Position numbers and translations under genes: made by a program. Positions 51,777 to 60,297 of a DNA stretch of 64,000 bases are shown piece after piece. The stretch's first letter is position 1, and each line of letters begins with the position of its first letter. A model generated the notes under the pieces. That model saw only the letters and a program-made list of their open reading frames with translations, ran no database searches and was not told where the DNA came from. This DNA is from Streptomyces sp. WM6378 (lineage in GTDB: Bacteria > Actinomycetota > Actinomycetes > Streptomycetales > Streptomycetaceae): the NCBI RefSeq assembly GCF_001279695.1, contig NZ_LGDD01000298.1:3365-67364 (forward strand), in the 5' to 3' direction.

Positions 51777-51935
51777 TCAGGCCCGGTACTGAGAGATCAG
51801 TACCGGGCCTGATTTGCGTTGTGGCCCTGTTTTGGGAGCCATTTGGGAGCCGACTTCGGGGAGCGGCTCCTCGGTGACTTCCAACGACAGGTGTTCCGCC
51901 TTCGAAGCCGTCATGTGCTCCGCAAGAGTCACCCC
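51777..51935 (-). pseudogene. 3' fragment of an unidentified gene abutting tRNA-Pro
   Basis: The minus-strand frame ends 17 nt from the tRNA and reads VTLAEHMTASKAEHLSLEVT, EEPLPEVGSQMAPKTGP, QRKSGPVLISQYRA, stop. Composition looks coding. The stop lies inside the tRNA terminator hairpin. A gene ending this close to a tRNA 3' end is typical of the attachment side of an integrated element. The upstream part loses coding character, so it seems to be a truncated remnant. Identity is uncertain; an integrase C-terminus is only a guess. Confidence 0.35.
51778..51811 (+). terminator. Terminator of tRNA-Pro
   Basis: CAGGCCCGGTACTGA, loop GAGA, perfect 15-nt complement, followed by ATTT; starts 18 nt after the tRNA. 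Confidence 0.88.
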
Positions 51936-51977
51936 ACCGCTTGTGCTGAGGAGACAACAGACGGTACGACGATCGAC

Positions 51978-52085
51978 ATGCACCGATGGTCTCCGTTGAA
52001 TGACCGGCAGCTCGCACTCCTCACCCGCGTCGAGGACGGAGCCGACCCCGTCACGTCGGACAGCCCCGAGTTCGCTCTCACCGCC
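51978..52085 (+). pseudogene. 5' fragment of a WSPLNDRQLALL-type streptomycete protein
   Basis: From ATG the frame reads MHRWSPLNDRQLALLTRVED and GADPVTSDSPEFALTARA. This matches the start of a widespread Streptomyces family (WxxLNERQLxxLxRIxxGxEPVTSDxPELAxTVxALRxRGLV, recalled), often found near mobile elements. After TARA the match stops (HPGFVSTPYHP...), so only the first 35-40 codons survive. Confidence 0.45.
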
Positions 52086-52290
52086 CGCGCGCACCCCGGG
52101 TTTGTATCCACCCCGTATCACCCACCGCTTGGTTCCCCATCGGCTCACCCCGCCGGGCCCCTGGGGCGCTTCCCCGCCCGGCCTCCTGTCGTATCGTTCC
52201 TTTCGATCCATCCGAGTCGCCCGCTGCGTACCGTTATGACCGAAAAATGCGGTGTCGGGGGCTCGGCCGGCCCCGCGAACAGGAGCCCCC

Positions 52291-53028
52291 GTGTCCTCAC
52301 CCGTCCCCGGTCCCGCTCCGGCCGCCCCGCGCCCCGTTCGCGTGTTGCTGGTCGAGGACGACGACCTCATGCGGCGGTCCTTCGCCGTTGCCCTTGAGCG
52401 GTACGGGTACGAGGTCGCGGTCGCCGCTGATGGGCTGGCCGGGTTGGAGGCCTTCCGGGACCGCGAGTTCGATCTGCTGGTCCTCGATGTCATGCTGCCC
52501 GGGCTCGACGGGATCGGGCTCTGCCGCCGGGTGCGGGAGACCAGTCTCGTGCCGGTGCTCATGATGTCCGCCCGGGGGGACGGGCTCGATGTCGTCGCCG
52601 GGCTTGAGGCCGGGGCCGATGACTACGTCGTCAAGCCCGTCGATACGTATGTGCTGGTCGCTCGGATTCGGTCGCTTCTTCGGCGGGCCACCTACCCGCC
52701 GCCCGCCTCTTCCCCGACTCCTGAACTCCCCTCCGATCAAGGGGAGTTGCTCACCTTCGGGGAGCTCTCCATCGACACCGGCGGCCTTGAGGTCTTCGTC
52801 TCCGGCACGCCCGTCGCGCTCACTCCCACCGAGCTGAAGCTGTTGCTCGAATTCGCCGCCCACCCCGGCGTCGTTCTTGAGCGGCACACCCTCCTGCGCG
52901 ACGTCTGGGAGTACGGGTGGGACGGGGACAGCCGGGTCGTGGATCTTTGCGTGCAGCGGCTGCGCAAGAAGCTCGGGCGGGACCGGATCGAGACGGTCCG
53001 CGGGTTCGGCTACAAGTTCAGGCGGTAG
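52291..53028 (+). CDS. OmpR-family response regulator
   Basis: 245 residues from GTG with AGGAG five bases upstream. Receiver domain VRVLLVEDDDLMRRSFAVAL..LLVLDVMLPGLDGIG, phosphoacceptor Asp about 66, with conserved Lys in DDYVVKPVD. A Pro-rich linker (YPPPASSPTPELP) leads to the winged-helix DNA-binding domain ALTPTELKLLLEFAAHPG...LRDVWEYGWDGDSRVVDLCVQRLRKKLG. It resembles CseB of S. coelicolor but is not next to a sigE gene. The sensor kinase gene starts five bases after its stop, so they form an operon with the ABC transporter downstream. Confidence 0.92.
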   Translation: MSSPVPGPAPAAPRPVRVLLVEDDDLMRRSFAVALERYGYEVAVAADGLAGLEAFRDREFDLLVLDVMLPGLDGIGLCRRVRETSLVPVLMMSARGDGLDVVAGLEAGADDYVVKPVDTYVLVARIRSLLRRATYPPPASSPTPELPSDQGELLTFGELSIDTGGLEVFVSGTPVALTPTELKLLLEFAAHPGVVLERHTLLRDVWEYGWDGDSRVVDLCVQRLRKKLGRDRIETVRGFGYKFRR

Positions 53029-53033
53029 GCGCG

Positions 53034-54353
53034 GTGCGTTCCTCTCCCTTCCGGCGGTCGCGGCCCGCCCCCGCTTCCCGGACCCGCAAGACCGAGCCCG
53101 GAAACTCGGCCCCTGCTTCCCAGCGCCGGCACACTCCCACCTCCCTCCGCTGGAAGATCGCCGCCCTCGCCGCGGCCACCGCCTGCCTCGTCGCCGTCGC
53201 CGTCGGGCTGCTCGTTCACTTCTGGACCGCGCACGACATCCGCGACCGGGCCGAGATGCGCGCCTTCAACTCCGTCTACTCCGCCATGGACACCTACCGC
53301 CGCACCGGCACCCTCTCCGACGGCGCCCGGCTCGATCCCCCCGACCTGCCCGCCTCGCTCCGCCACCCCTCCGACAACGCCCGGCACACCGCCTACGACG
53401 GGCACGTCGACGGGAACTCCGGGCCCACCTTCTGGGGTGCCCAGCGGGTCGGCGGGCCGGGCACTCCCGTACTGGCCGTCGAGGTCAACATGAACTCCGA
53501 GCTCTACGGGCTGCGTCGGCTCGACGCCACCATGGCCGTCGCCGCGCTCGTCTCCGTCGCCGCCTCCGTCCCCCTCGCCGTGTACGGGGCCGGGCTCATC
53601 GGGCGTCGGCTGCGGCGGGTCTCCGAAACCGCGCGGCGGATCTCCGCCGGGGACCTCGACGCCCGGACCGGGCCCACCGAGGGCCGCGACGAGGTGGCCG
53701 AGATCGCCGCCACCGTCGACCTCATGGCCGACAGCCTCGGCCGCCGGCTCCGCACCGAGCGGCAGTTCACCGCCGATGTCGCCCATGAACTGCGCACCCC
53801 TGTGGGCGGGTTGCTCGCCGCCGTCGATCTGCTGCCGGACGGAGAGGACGTGGATCTGGTTCGGGGGCGGGTTCGTGATCTGCGCGGCCTGGTCGAGGAT
53901 CTGCTTGAGATCTCCCGGCTCGATGCCGGGGCCGAGCAGCCCGTCCACGCCCACGTCCCGCTCGACGGCGTCGTCCGCGAGGCCGTCACCCGTACCGGGC
54001 TCGATGCCGAGATCAGCGTCGCCGAGGGCCCGCACACCGTCGAGACCGATCCGCGTCGGCTCGAACGGATCGTCAGCAACCTGGTCGTCAACGCCCATCG
54101 GCACGGGGCCGGCCCCGTCGAGGTCGGTGTCGCCGACGGTACCGTCGTCGTCCGCGACCACGGGCCCGGGTTTCCTCCTGCCCTTTTGCGCGACGGGCCG
54201 CGTCGCTTCCACACCGGGGCCAAGGAGCGCGGGTCCGGGCACGGGCTCGGCCTGACCATCGCGCTCGGCCAGGCCCGGGTGCTCGGCGCCGAACTCCGCC
54301 TCGACAACGCCCCGGACGGCGGCGCCCGAGCCACCCTGCGCCTGCCCGCGTGA
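53034..54353 (+). CDS. Sensor histidine kinase
   Basis: 439 residues from GTG five bases after the response-regulator stop; the open frame continues upstream inside that gene but is not used. Membrane helix about 40-64, extracytoplasmic sensor of about 100 residues (RAFNSVYSAMDTYRRTGTLSDGARL...), second helix about 165-190, and a HAMP domain. The H-box is FTADVAHELRTPVGGLLAAV (phospho-His about 251), the N-box RIVSNLVVNAHRHG, and the G-boxes VVRDHGPGFP and RGSGHGLGLTIA. Similar in layout to CseC. The signal is unknown; coupling to an ABC exporter suggests envelope or antimicrobial-peptide stress. Confidence 0.92.
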   Translation: MRSSPFRRSRPAPASRTRKTEPGNSAPASQRRHTPTSLRWKIAALAAATACLVAVAVGLLVHFWTAHDIRDRAEMRAFNSVYSAMDTYRRTGTLSDGARLDPPDLPASLRHPSDNARHTAYDGHVDGNSGPTFWGAQRVGGPGTPVLAVEVNMNSELYGLRRLDATMAVAALVSVAASVPLAVYGAGLIGRRLRRVSETARRISAGDLDARTGPTEGRDEVAEIAATVDLMADSLGRRLRTERQFTADVAHELRTPVGGLLAAVDLLPDGEDVDLVRGRVRDLRGLVEDLLEISRLDAGAEQPVHAHVPLDGVVREAVTRTGLDAEISVAEGPHTVETDPRRLERIVSNLVVNAHRHGAGPVEVGVADGTVVVRDHGPGFPPALLRDGPRRFHTGAKERGSGHGLGLTIALGQARVLGAELRLDNAPDGGARATLRLPA

Positions 54354-54510
54354 CCACCTGACCGCGTCTCGGCCTCACCGCCTGCCCGCCTCGCCGCCTA
54401 CACAACTGCTACGCAGTGGCGCGTACGCCGATACACGGCTGCCCAGGACCCGATACGTACCCCGGACACCCTTCCAAGTGCACCCTTCTGCACCCGAAGA
54501 GGAGTCCCCC

Positions 54511-55293
54511 TTGACCACCCGTTCCCTTGCCCCGCATGCGTCCTACCCCGCCCCCGGCATCGCGGCCGCCACCACCGAGCTGTCGAAGGTCTACGGCAGC
54601 GGTGACACCCGGGTCGTCGCCCTGGACCGGGTCAGTATCGGGTTCCGGGAGGGCGAGTTCACGGCGATCATGGGGCCGTCCGGGTGCGGCAAGTCCACCC
54701 TGATGCACTGTGCCGCCGGGCTCGACTCGGCCAGTTCCGGGTCCGTCCGCGTCGGCACCACCGAGCTGAGCACGCTCAACGACCGGCAGCTGACCGAGCT
54801 GCGGCGGGACCGGATCGGGTTCATCTTCCAGGCCTTCAACCTGCTCCCCACACTGACCGCCCTGGAGAACATCACGCTCCCCATGGACATCGCGGGGCGC
54901 AGGCCCGACCAGGAGTGGGTCCGTCGGGTCATCGCCATGGTGGGGCTCTCCGACCGGCTCTCGCACCGCCCGGCCCAGCTCTCCGGCGGGCAGCAGCAGC
55001 GCGTCGCGGTGGCCCGTGCGCTCGCCTCCCGGCCCGCGATCGTCTTCGGTGACGAGCCCACCGGCAACCTCGACTCCCGCGCCGGTGCCGAAGTCCTCGG
55101 CTTCCTGCGCGACTCCGTACGCGAACTCGGCCAGACCGTCGTCATGGTCACCCACGACCCCGTCGCCGCCGGCTTCGCCGACCGCGTCGTCTTCCTCTCC
55201 GACGGGTGCCTCGTCGACGAGATGGTCCGGCCCACCGCCGACCGCGTCCTGGACCGGATGAAGGAGTTCGACGTCCGGACCCGCACGAGCTGA
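54511..55293 (+). CDS. ABC transporter ATP-binding protein (MacB/LolD type)
   Basis: 260 residues from TTG (LTTRSLAPHASYP...), chosen because AGGAG lies just upstream; the frame is open 11 codons earlier. Walker A IMGPSGCGKSTLMHCAAG, Q-loop IFQAFNLLPTLTALEN, signature AQLSGGQQQRVAVARALA, Walker B AIVFGDEPTGNLDSRAG, and H-loop VVMVTHDP. The signature motif and DEPTGNLD are those of the LolD/MacB/FtsE branch that works with FtsX-like permeases. The permease gene follows 55 nt later. 157 nt after the kinase gene; probably controlled by it. Confidence 0.94.
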   Translation: MTTRSLAPHASYPAPGIAAATTELSKVYGSGDTRVVALDRVSIGFREGEFTAIMGPSGCGKSTLMHCAAGLDSASSGSVRVGTTELSTLNDRQLTELRRDRIGFIFQAFNLLPTLTALENITLPMDIAGRRPDQEWVRRVIAMVGLSDRLSHRPAQLSGGQQQRVAVARALASRPAIVFGDEPTGNLDSRAGAEVLGFLRDSVRELGQTVVMVTHDPVAAGFADRVVFLSDGCLVDEMVRPTADRVLDRMKEFDVRTRTS

Positions 55294-55348
55294 TGCTCCG
55301 TCAACTTTCCTTTCCTTCCTCCTCGTTGAGCTCTCCGAAAGCCCGCCC

Positions 55349-57913
55349 ATGCTGAGAACAGCCCTGCGCAACGTCCTGGCGCACAAGGCCCGTCTGGTCA
55401 TGACCGTCCTCGCGGTCTGCCTGGGTGTCGCCTTCGTCTGCGGCACCCTCGTCTTCGCCGAGTCCTCCGCCGCCGCCTACCGTGCCGCCGCGTCGAAGAA
55501 CTTCGCCGGCATCGCGGTCACCGTGACCCCGAAGGATCCCCCGCCCGGTGCCGTCGCGGACCAGCCCGCCGGTGTGCTCGACGACGCCCTCGTACGCAAG
55601 CTGGCCGACGTGCCCGGGGTCGCGGCCGTGCGGCCCTCCGTCGACGGCTCGGCCACCCTCAATGCCGCCGACGGCAGCCCGCTGCGGGCCGGCAAGGCGT
55701 GGGCCAACCTCGCCGCCGCCTACGTACCGAACGCGGACGGCGAGGACAGCCGCTATCCGTTGGCCGAGGGGCGCGCGCCCGCCAGCAGTGGCGAGCTCGC
55801 CGTCGACCGCGGCACCGCCGACGCCGGGCACCTTCGCGTCGGCGACATGGTCACGCTCGCCACCGACGGGCCCGTCTTGACCAAGCGGCTCGTCGGCATC
55901 GTCACCACCCAGGACACCCGGGTGACCGCGGGCGGCACCCTCGCCCTGTTCGACAGGGCCACCGCGCAGCGGTTGTTCACCACCCCGGGCCACTACAGCT
56001 CGATCGACCTGTCCGCCAGGGCCGGGACCGACCAGGTCGCGCTGTCCAGCCGGGTCACCGCCCTGCTCCCGGCCGACCGCGCCCTCGCCACCAGCGGGGC
56101 CGCGCAGGCCGCACAGCAGGCGACCAACGTCGACATGATGACCCGGGGCTACCAGAAGATGCCGAAGATCTTCGCCGGGGTCGCGCTGTTCATCGGGTCG
56201 TTCCTCATCGTCAACACCTTCACGATGCTCGTGTCGCGGCGCACCCGCGAGATCGCACTGCTGCGGGCGATCGGAGCCACGCGTCGGCAGGTGGTCCGCT
56301 CCGTGCTGTGGGAGGCCGTTCTGGTCGGGCTCGCCGCGTCGGCGGCCGGGTTCGTGGCCGGGCTCGGCATCGCTTCCGTACTGCCGGACCTCCTCGGTAG
56401 CGCTCAAGACCCGCTCCCCCGCGGCCCGTTGGTGATCGGCGCGCGCCCCGTCATGGCGGCGCTCGGGGTCGGCGTGGGCATCACGGTGCTCGCCGCCTGG
56501 CTGCCGTCCCGCAAGGCGGCGAAGATCGCGCCCATCGAGGCGCTGCGCTCGGCCGAGCAGCCGCCCACCGCCACCGCGTCCCGGGTGCGCGCGGCGGTGG
56601 GCCTCGTCCTGCTCGTCGGCGGGGCCGGGCTGCTCGTCTCGCTCACCGGCGCCAAGGACGCCTCCGACGCCAACCTGCAGAACGCCATGTTCGGCTGTGC
56701 TCTTCTCGTCGCCGCGATGATCACCCTCGCGCCGCTGCTCGCCGTCCCCGTGATCCGGCTCGGCGGGCGGCTGACCGGCCGCTTCGGGGTCGCCGGGCAC
56801 CTCGCCCGCGAGAACGCCCTGCGCGATCCCCGGCGTACGGCGGCCACCGCGTCCGTCCTCATGATCAGTACGGCGCTCGTCGCCGGGCTCGCCGTCATCG
56901 GCCACTCCACCTCGGGAGCCCTCGACCGGCAGGCCGCGTCCGGCCTCAGTGCCGATTACGTGGTCGGCAGCCGCACCACCACGACCGCCATCGACCCGGC
57001 CGCCGTGCGGCGGGTCGCGGACCTCCCCGGCGTGAAGACCGCCTCCGCCGTCGCCGACTCCACCCTGTTCACCGGCGGCAAGGTCCGCAGCATCTCCGGC
57101 GTCGACCCCGCCACCGTCGACAAGGTCATGCAACTCGACTTCGTCAGCGGCTCGTTGAAAGATCTCGGGCCGGGCCGGATCGCCCTCTCCAGCAGCGCCG
57201 CCCGGGAGCAGGGCGTGAGCGCCGGCGGCAAGGTCAACGCCCACATCGGCCCGGGCGACGACTTCAAGGAGTACACCGTCGTCGGCGTCTACCAGGACAA
57301 CCCCATCGCCGACGACGCGCTCGGCGCCCGCAGCGAGGTGCAGCAGCACAGCTTCAAGCCCGGCACCGTCCAGCGGATCCTCGTCCGCACCGACGGCGGC
57401 GCGGTCTCGAAGGCCACCGGGGACCGGCTGCGGACGGCCACCGGCAACAGCCCGCTGGTGCAGGTCAAGGACCGTGCGGAGCTCGTGCGCGAGGCCGCCG
57501 GGTCCATGGGCGAGCTGCTCACCTTGATGTACGGGCTGCTCGCCATCGGAGTCGTGATCTCGCTGCTCGGCATCGTCAACACCCTCGCGATGTCGGTCGC
57601 CGAGCGCACCCGCGAGATCGGCGTGCTGCGCGCCATCGGCATGGACCGGGCCGGGATCCGGCGGATGATCCGGCTCGAAGCGGTGACCGTCGCCGCGTTC
57701 GGCACGCTGCTCGGCCTGGCGGGGGGCCTGTTCGGCGCCTGGGCGGTCGGCTCGCTCGCGGGCGGTGCGATGACGCAGTACTCCCTCTCGCTGCCCTGGG
57801 GAACGCTGCTCCTGGTCTGCCTGGTCTCGCTCACGGTCGGCGCGGTCGCGGCGGCCGTCCCGGCCCGGCGGGCCGCGGCGCTGAGCCCCCTGGAGGCCGT
57901 CGCCGAGACGTGA
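55349..57913 (+). CDS. FtsX/MacB-type ABC permease
   Basis: 854 residues from ATG. Membrane helix 1 (about 15-38), then a large extracytoplasmic MacB-PCD-like domain (to about 265). Three helices follow with FtsX signature FAGVALFIGSFLIVNTFTMLVSRRTREIALLRAIGATRRQV. A second copy of the arrangement comes next: helix, extracytoplasmic domain about 520-715, and LMYGLLAIGVVISLLGIVNTLAMSVAERTREIGVLRAIGMDRA with final helices. This duplicated FtsX form is typical of Gram-positive single-chain exporters of lipids or peptides. Partner of the ATPase immediately upstream. Confidence 0.93.
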   Translation: MLRTALRNVLAHKARLVMTVLAVCLGVAFVCGTLVFAESSAAAYRAAASKNFAGIAVTVTPKDPPPGAVADQPAGVLDDALVRKLADVPGVAAVRPSVDGSATLNAADGSPLRAGKAWANLAAAYVPNADGEDSRYPLAEGRAPASSGELAVDRGTADAGHLRVGDMVTLATDGPVLTKRLVGIVTTQDTRVTAGGTLALFDRATAQRLFTTPGHYSSIDLSARAGTDQVALSSRVTALLPADRALATSGAAQAAQQATNVDMMTRGYQKMPKIFAGVALFIGSFLIVNTFTMLVSRRTREIALLRAIGATRRQVVRSVLWEAVLVGLAASAAGFVAGLGIASVLPDLLGSAQDPLPRGPLVIGARPVMAALGVGVGITVLAAWLPSRKAAKIAPIEALRSAEQPPTATASRVRAAVGLVLLVGGAGLLVSLTGAKDASDANLQNAMFGCALLVAAMITLAPLLAVPVIRLGGRLTGRFGVAGHLARENALRDPRRTAATASVLMISTALVAGLAVIGHSTSGALDRQAASGLSADYVVGSRTTTTAIDPAAVRRVADLPGVKTASAVADSTLFTGGKVRSISGVDPATVDKVMQLDFVSGSLKDLGPGRIALSSSAAREQGVSAGGKVNAHIGPGDDFKEYTVVGVYQDNPIADDALGARSEVQQHSFKPGTVQRILVRTDGGAVSKATGDRLRTATGNSPLVQVKDRAELVREAAGSMGELLTLMYGLLAIGVVISLLGIVNTLAMSVAERTREIGVLRAIGMDRAGIRRMIRLEAVTVAAFGTLLGLAGGLFGAWAVGSLAGGAMTQYSLSLPWGTLLLVCLVSLTVGAVAAAVPARRAAALSPLEAVAET

Positions 57914-57998
57914 TGGGCCGCGTTCGCGCCCCAGCCGCCCCGGGCCGCCGACGGCAGTTGCGCCCTGTGGCAGCCGGGGGATCCGCCGCCCACGCACC

Positions 57999-58470
57999 AC
58001 CGGCGCTTACGCCCGCCACATCAGCCGCATGACCCGCCTGTACCGCCAGCGCCGAAGCCGCCTCCTTGAGGCGCTGTACGAGCACTTCGGGGCCGAGGTC
58101 CGCATCTCCGGCGAGGCGGCGGGCCTGCACGTGCTGGTCACCCTGACCGGCGCGAGCGGCATCCCGGAGGAGCGGATCGCCGAGGTCGCGGCCGGGCGCG
58201 GGGTGCGGAGGCTACCTCGGCCGGGTGCGGGGGTGCGCAGCCGCCCCGAGGACCTCATGGTCACCGCCGGCTTCGGCCAGGGCCTGGCCCTGATCTGCCG
58301 GGTGCTGCTCGACCGGGGCCACACCCGGCTGGCGGTGGAGGACCCGGGGCATCCGGGCGAGCGGGAGTTCGTCACGAGGTCCTGAGCTACGCCACGGTCA
58401 CGTGCTCGGGCCTGACCCAGAGCCTGCTGGCGCTGGGGGAGGCGTTTCGGGAGGTGGGGGGACGAGGGGG
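57999..58470 (+). pseudogene. Rearranged MocR/PdxR-type regulator remnant
   Basis: Pieces of a GntR-aminotransferase fusion regulator appear in the wrong order. First comes a C-terminal piece (GAYARHISRMTRLYRQRRSR...GLHVLVTLTG..IPEERIAEVAAGRGVRRL, 57999-58215). Then comes a piece that normally precedes it (RPEDLMVTAGFGQGLALICR..DRGHTRLAVEDPGHPGEREFV, 58235-58379). Last is another copy of the same normally upstream region in diverged form (YATVTCSGLTQSLLALGEAFREVGG, 58389-58463). The N-terminal HTH and the PLP-lysine region are absent. It cannot encode a working regulator. Such debris suggests deletion and rearrangement next to a biosynthetic or transport gene now lost. Confidence 0.6.
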
Positions 58471-58514
58471 CATACGCTGATCCGGGTGGACCGGGCCGGG
58501 CCATGAGGCCGTGG

Positions 58515-59480
58515 CTACTGCGGGTTGCCGTTGGCCTTGAGGCGGGCGCTCATCTCCGCGTGGGCACGCTCGGAGTTGGCGTTGGCCGGGTCGTGCTTGA
58601 GGCGGAGGTAGTCGTAGAGGACCTGCACGCACTCGTCCCGGGAGGAGTAGGACGCGTCCGTGGTCAGCTCAAGTTTCTTGGTGACCTCCATCAGCTTCCC
58701 ATCGGCCGCCGTGTACACCGGATGCCAGACGAGCTTCACGTCCGGGTTGAGCGCCATGACCACACGCAGCTGCGGGACCTCCTGCGCGATGAGGACGCTG
58801 TCGGGGTTGTACGCCCGCAGGAAGATGTGGACAGGGCCGCGGGCCCGGTTCACGAACGCCTTGGACAGGACGTTCCACATCGGCGTCTTGAACTTCCACT
58901 CCTCGGTCAGCGACAGCTTGTCGACCACGCCGCCGAAGGGGGTGGACTCCAGGGGAGTGTGGCCCTTGGAGCGGGCGTAAACGCTGGTGTCGATGCCGCC
59001 GGACCACAGAGCCATCGTCGGCCGGTCGATCTCCAGGTAGTCCCCGATGAACTGCACCAGCTCCTGGTACCAGGTGTTCGAGGCGCGGTGGTCACGCTGC
59101 TCCTGGCGTTCGCTGAACATCGCCATGGCCTCGTCGTTGAGCGGCCCCTGTTCGGCGATGCCGCCCAGGATCAGCTGCCAGGCCGCGTCCGTGACGCTGT
59201 CGGGGAATCCCGCCTCCGCCATCGTCTGGCAGAACGTGCCCCACTCGCCGTGCCCGGTGGGATCGGCGGCGTTGCGCTGCGCCGCCTCCCGCGCCCCGGG
59301 GATCTCCTGGCGCTGCACCCAGCGCGTCACGGCCGCGTTGCCCGCGGTGCGCTGGAGGGCAACGAGCCCGGCGGGGTCCGGCACCTGCCGGGCGGCGAGT
59401 CCCGGGCCCACGTCCTGCGCCCGCGTCCTCGGCGCCACCGCGGGTGTCGGCGACGGTAAGGGTGTCCCTGTCTCTCGCAC
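58515..59480 (-). CDS. Putative injection-system cargo with CD38/ADP-ribosyl-cyclase-like domain
   Basis: 321 residues from GTG, GGAGG twelve bases upstream. No signal peptide. Residues 1-35 are Pro/Ala/Arg-rich. Residues 42-58 read LQRTAGNAAVTRWVQRQ, a motif common in proteins linked to extracellular contractile injection systems in actinobacteria. The C-terminal half lines up with CD38: ALWSGG (W159, cf. CD38 W125), TPLEST (E178, cf. E146), MWNVLSKAF (W202 and S206, cf. W189 and S193, same spacing of four) and AQEVPQL (E234, cf. catalytic E226), with VHIFL matching VHVML. This predicts NAD+ cleavage or cyclisation. No injection-system gene or clear immunity gene is in the window. Confidence 0.65.
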   Translation of the reverse strand: MRETGTPLPSPTPAVAPRTRAQDVGPGLAARQVPDPAGLVALQRTAGNAAVTRWVQRQEIPGAREAAQRNAADPTGHGEWGTFCQTMAEAGFPDSVTDAAWQLILGGIAEQGPLNDEAMAMFSERQEQRDHRASNTWYQELVQFIGDYLEIDRPTMALWSGGIDTSVYARSKGHTPLESTPFGGVVDKLSLTEEWKFKTPMWNVLSKAFVNRARGPVHIFLRAYNPDSVLIAQEVPQLRVVMALNPDVKLVWHPVYTAADGKLMEVTKKLELTTDASYSSRDECVQVLYDYLRLKHDPANANSERAHAEMSARLKANGNPQ

Positions 59481-59592
59481 GCTGCCCAGCCCTCCACGTC
59501 ACCGTTGTCACCGTCCGGCTCAAAAGGCCGAGGTTACGGACTCGCCGCGGCCGTCGGGAGGACCGTAAGGGCAGCACGGAGGGCAGCGGGCC

Positions 59593-60129
59593 TCACCCCG
59601 TCGGGCGGCGGCTCCAGGCGTCCAGGGTTGTGGTGGTCGTCGCCGGGCGGGGGGTTCGGGTCCAGCCCCAGGCCGCGTACGCCGCGGCGGCCGGGGTGTT
59701 GGTGGGGGCGATCAGGGTCGTGAGCACGTCGGCCTCCTGGCGTTCCAGGAGTCTTCGCTGGAGGCGGGTCGCGATGCCCCTGCGCCGGCGGGAGGGGAGC
59801 ACCATGAGCTCCGCCAGCGCGAACACCCGGTCGGCGGTGGCCAGTTCCTCGTCGCCGTCGGTCTCCGCACCCCGGAAGCCGTGCCACCACTCGCCCTCAC
59901 GCCCCGGCGGGTAGCCGTACGCACAGCCGACCAGGAACGGATCCCCCGCGATGATCATGTCGAAGCCCGGGCGCTGCACGTCCTCCGCGAAGCGGCGCAG
60001 GAACCCCTGCCGCCCCAGCGACTCCGCGTCCTCGACACCTTCGTACGCCGCTACGTACAGGTCCGCGACGGATTCCCGTTGCTGCTCGGCCTGCCATCGG
60101 GACAGCCGCCGCAAGAACACCTCTGTCAT
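59593..60129 (-). CDS. GNAT-family N-acetyltransferase
   Basis: 178 residues from ATG (MTEVFLRRLSRWQAEQ...); no ribosome site is visible for this or the upstream in-frame start (60150), so a leaderless message is possible. The GNAT core is clear: acetyl-CoA-binding loop FALAELMVLPSRRRRGIATRLQRRLL (R-x-x-G-x-A type) and the C-terminal NTPAAAAYAAWGWTRT, equivalent to the N-x-x-A-x-x-x-Y-x-x-x-GF motif. Substrate unknown. It is followed on the same strand, after 112 nt, by the CD38-like gene. Confidence 0.85.
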   Translation of the reverse strand: MTEVFLRRLSRWQAEQQRESVADLYVAAYEGVEDAESLGRQGFLRRFAEDVQRPGFDMIIAGDPFLVGCAYGYPPGREGEWWHGFRGAETDGDEELATADRVFALAELMVLPSRRRRGIATRLQRRLLERQEADVLTTLIAPTNTPAAAAYAAWGWTRTPRPATTTTTLDAWSRRPTG

Positions 60130-60297
60130 CGCAATAGCGTGGCAGGTCACGGGCGCTCACGGAACAGGTGGGAGGGGGGAAGGGGCCGGGAGTTCCCAGC
60201 CCCTGAGCGCCGTGGCAGGGGCCGGGTGTTCCCGGCGGTCCCGGCGCTCCCGCCGCGCGTTGACCCGGTCCGGCGGGCAGCCCACACTGGCCGGATC

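Noticed and set aside
51761..52290. Second copy of the tRNA-Pro 3' end marking a present-day integrated element
   Set aside because: I found no repeated copy of the T-arm/acceptor sequence anywhere downstream in the window, so no intact element is claimed.
52291..54353. CseB/CseC cell-envelope system
   Set aside because: Sequence is similar but the neighbouring sigE and cseA genes are absent and an ABC exporter follows, so only the general class is called.
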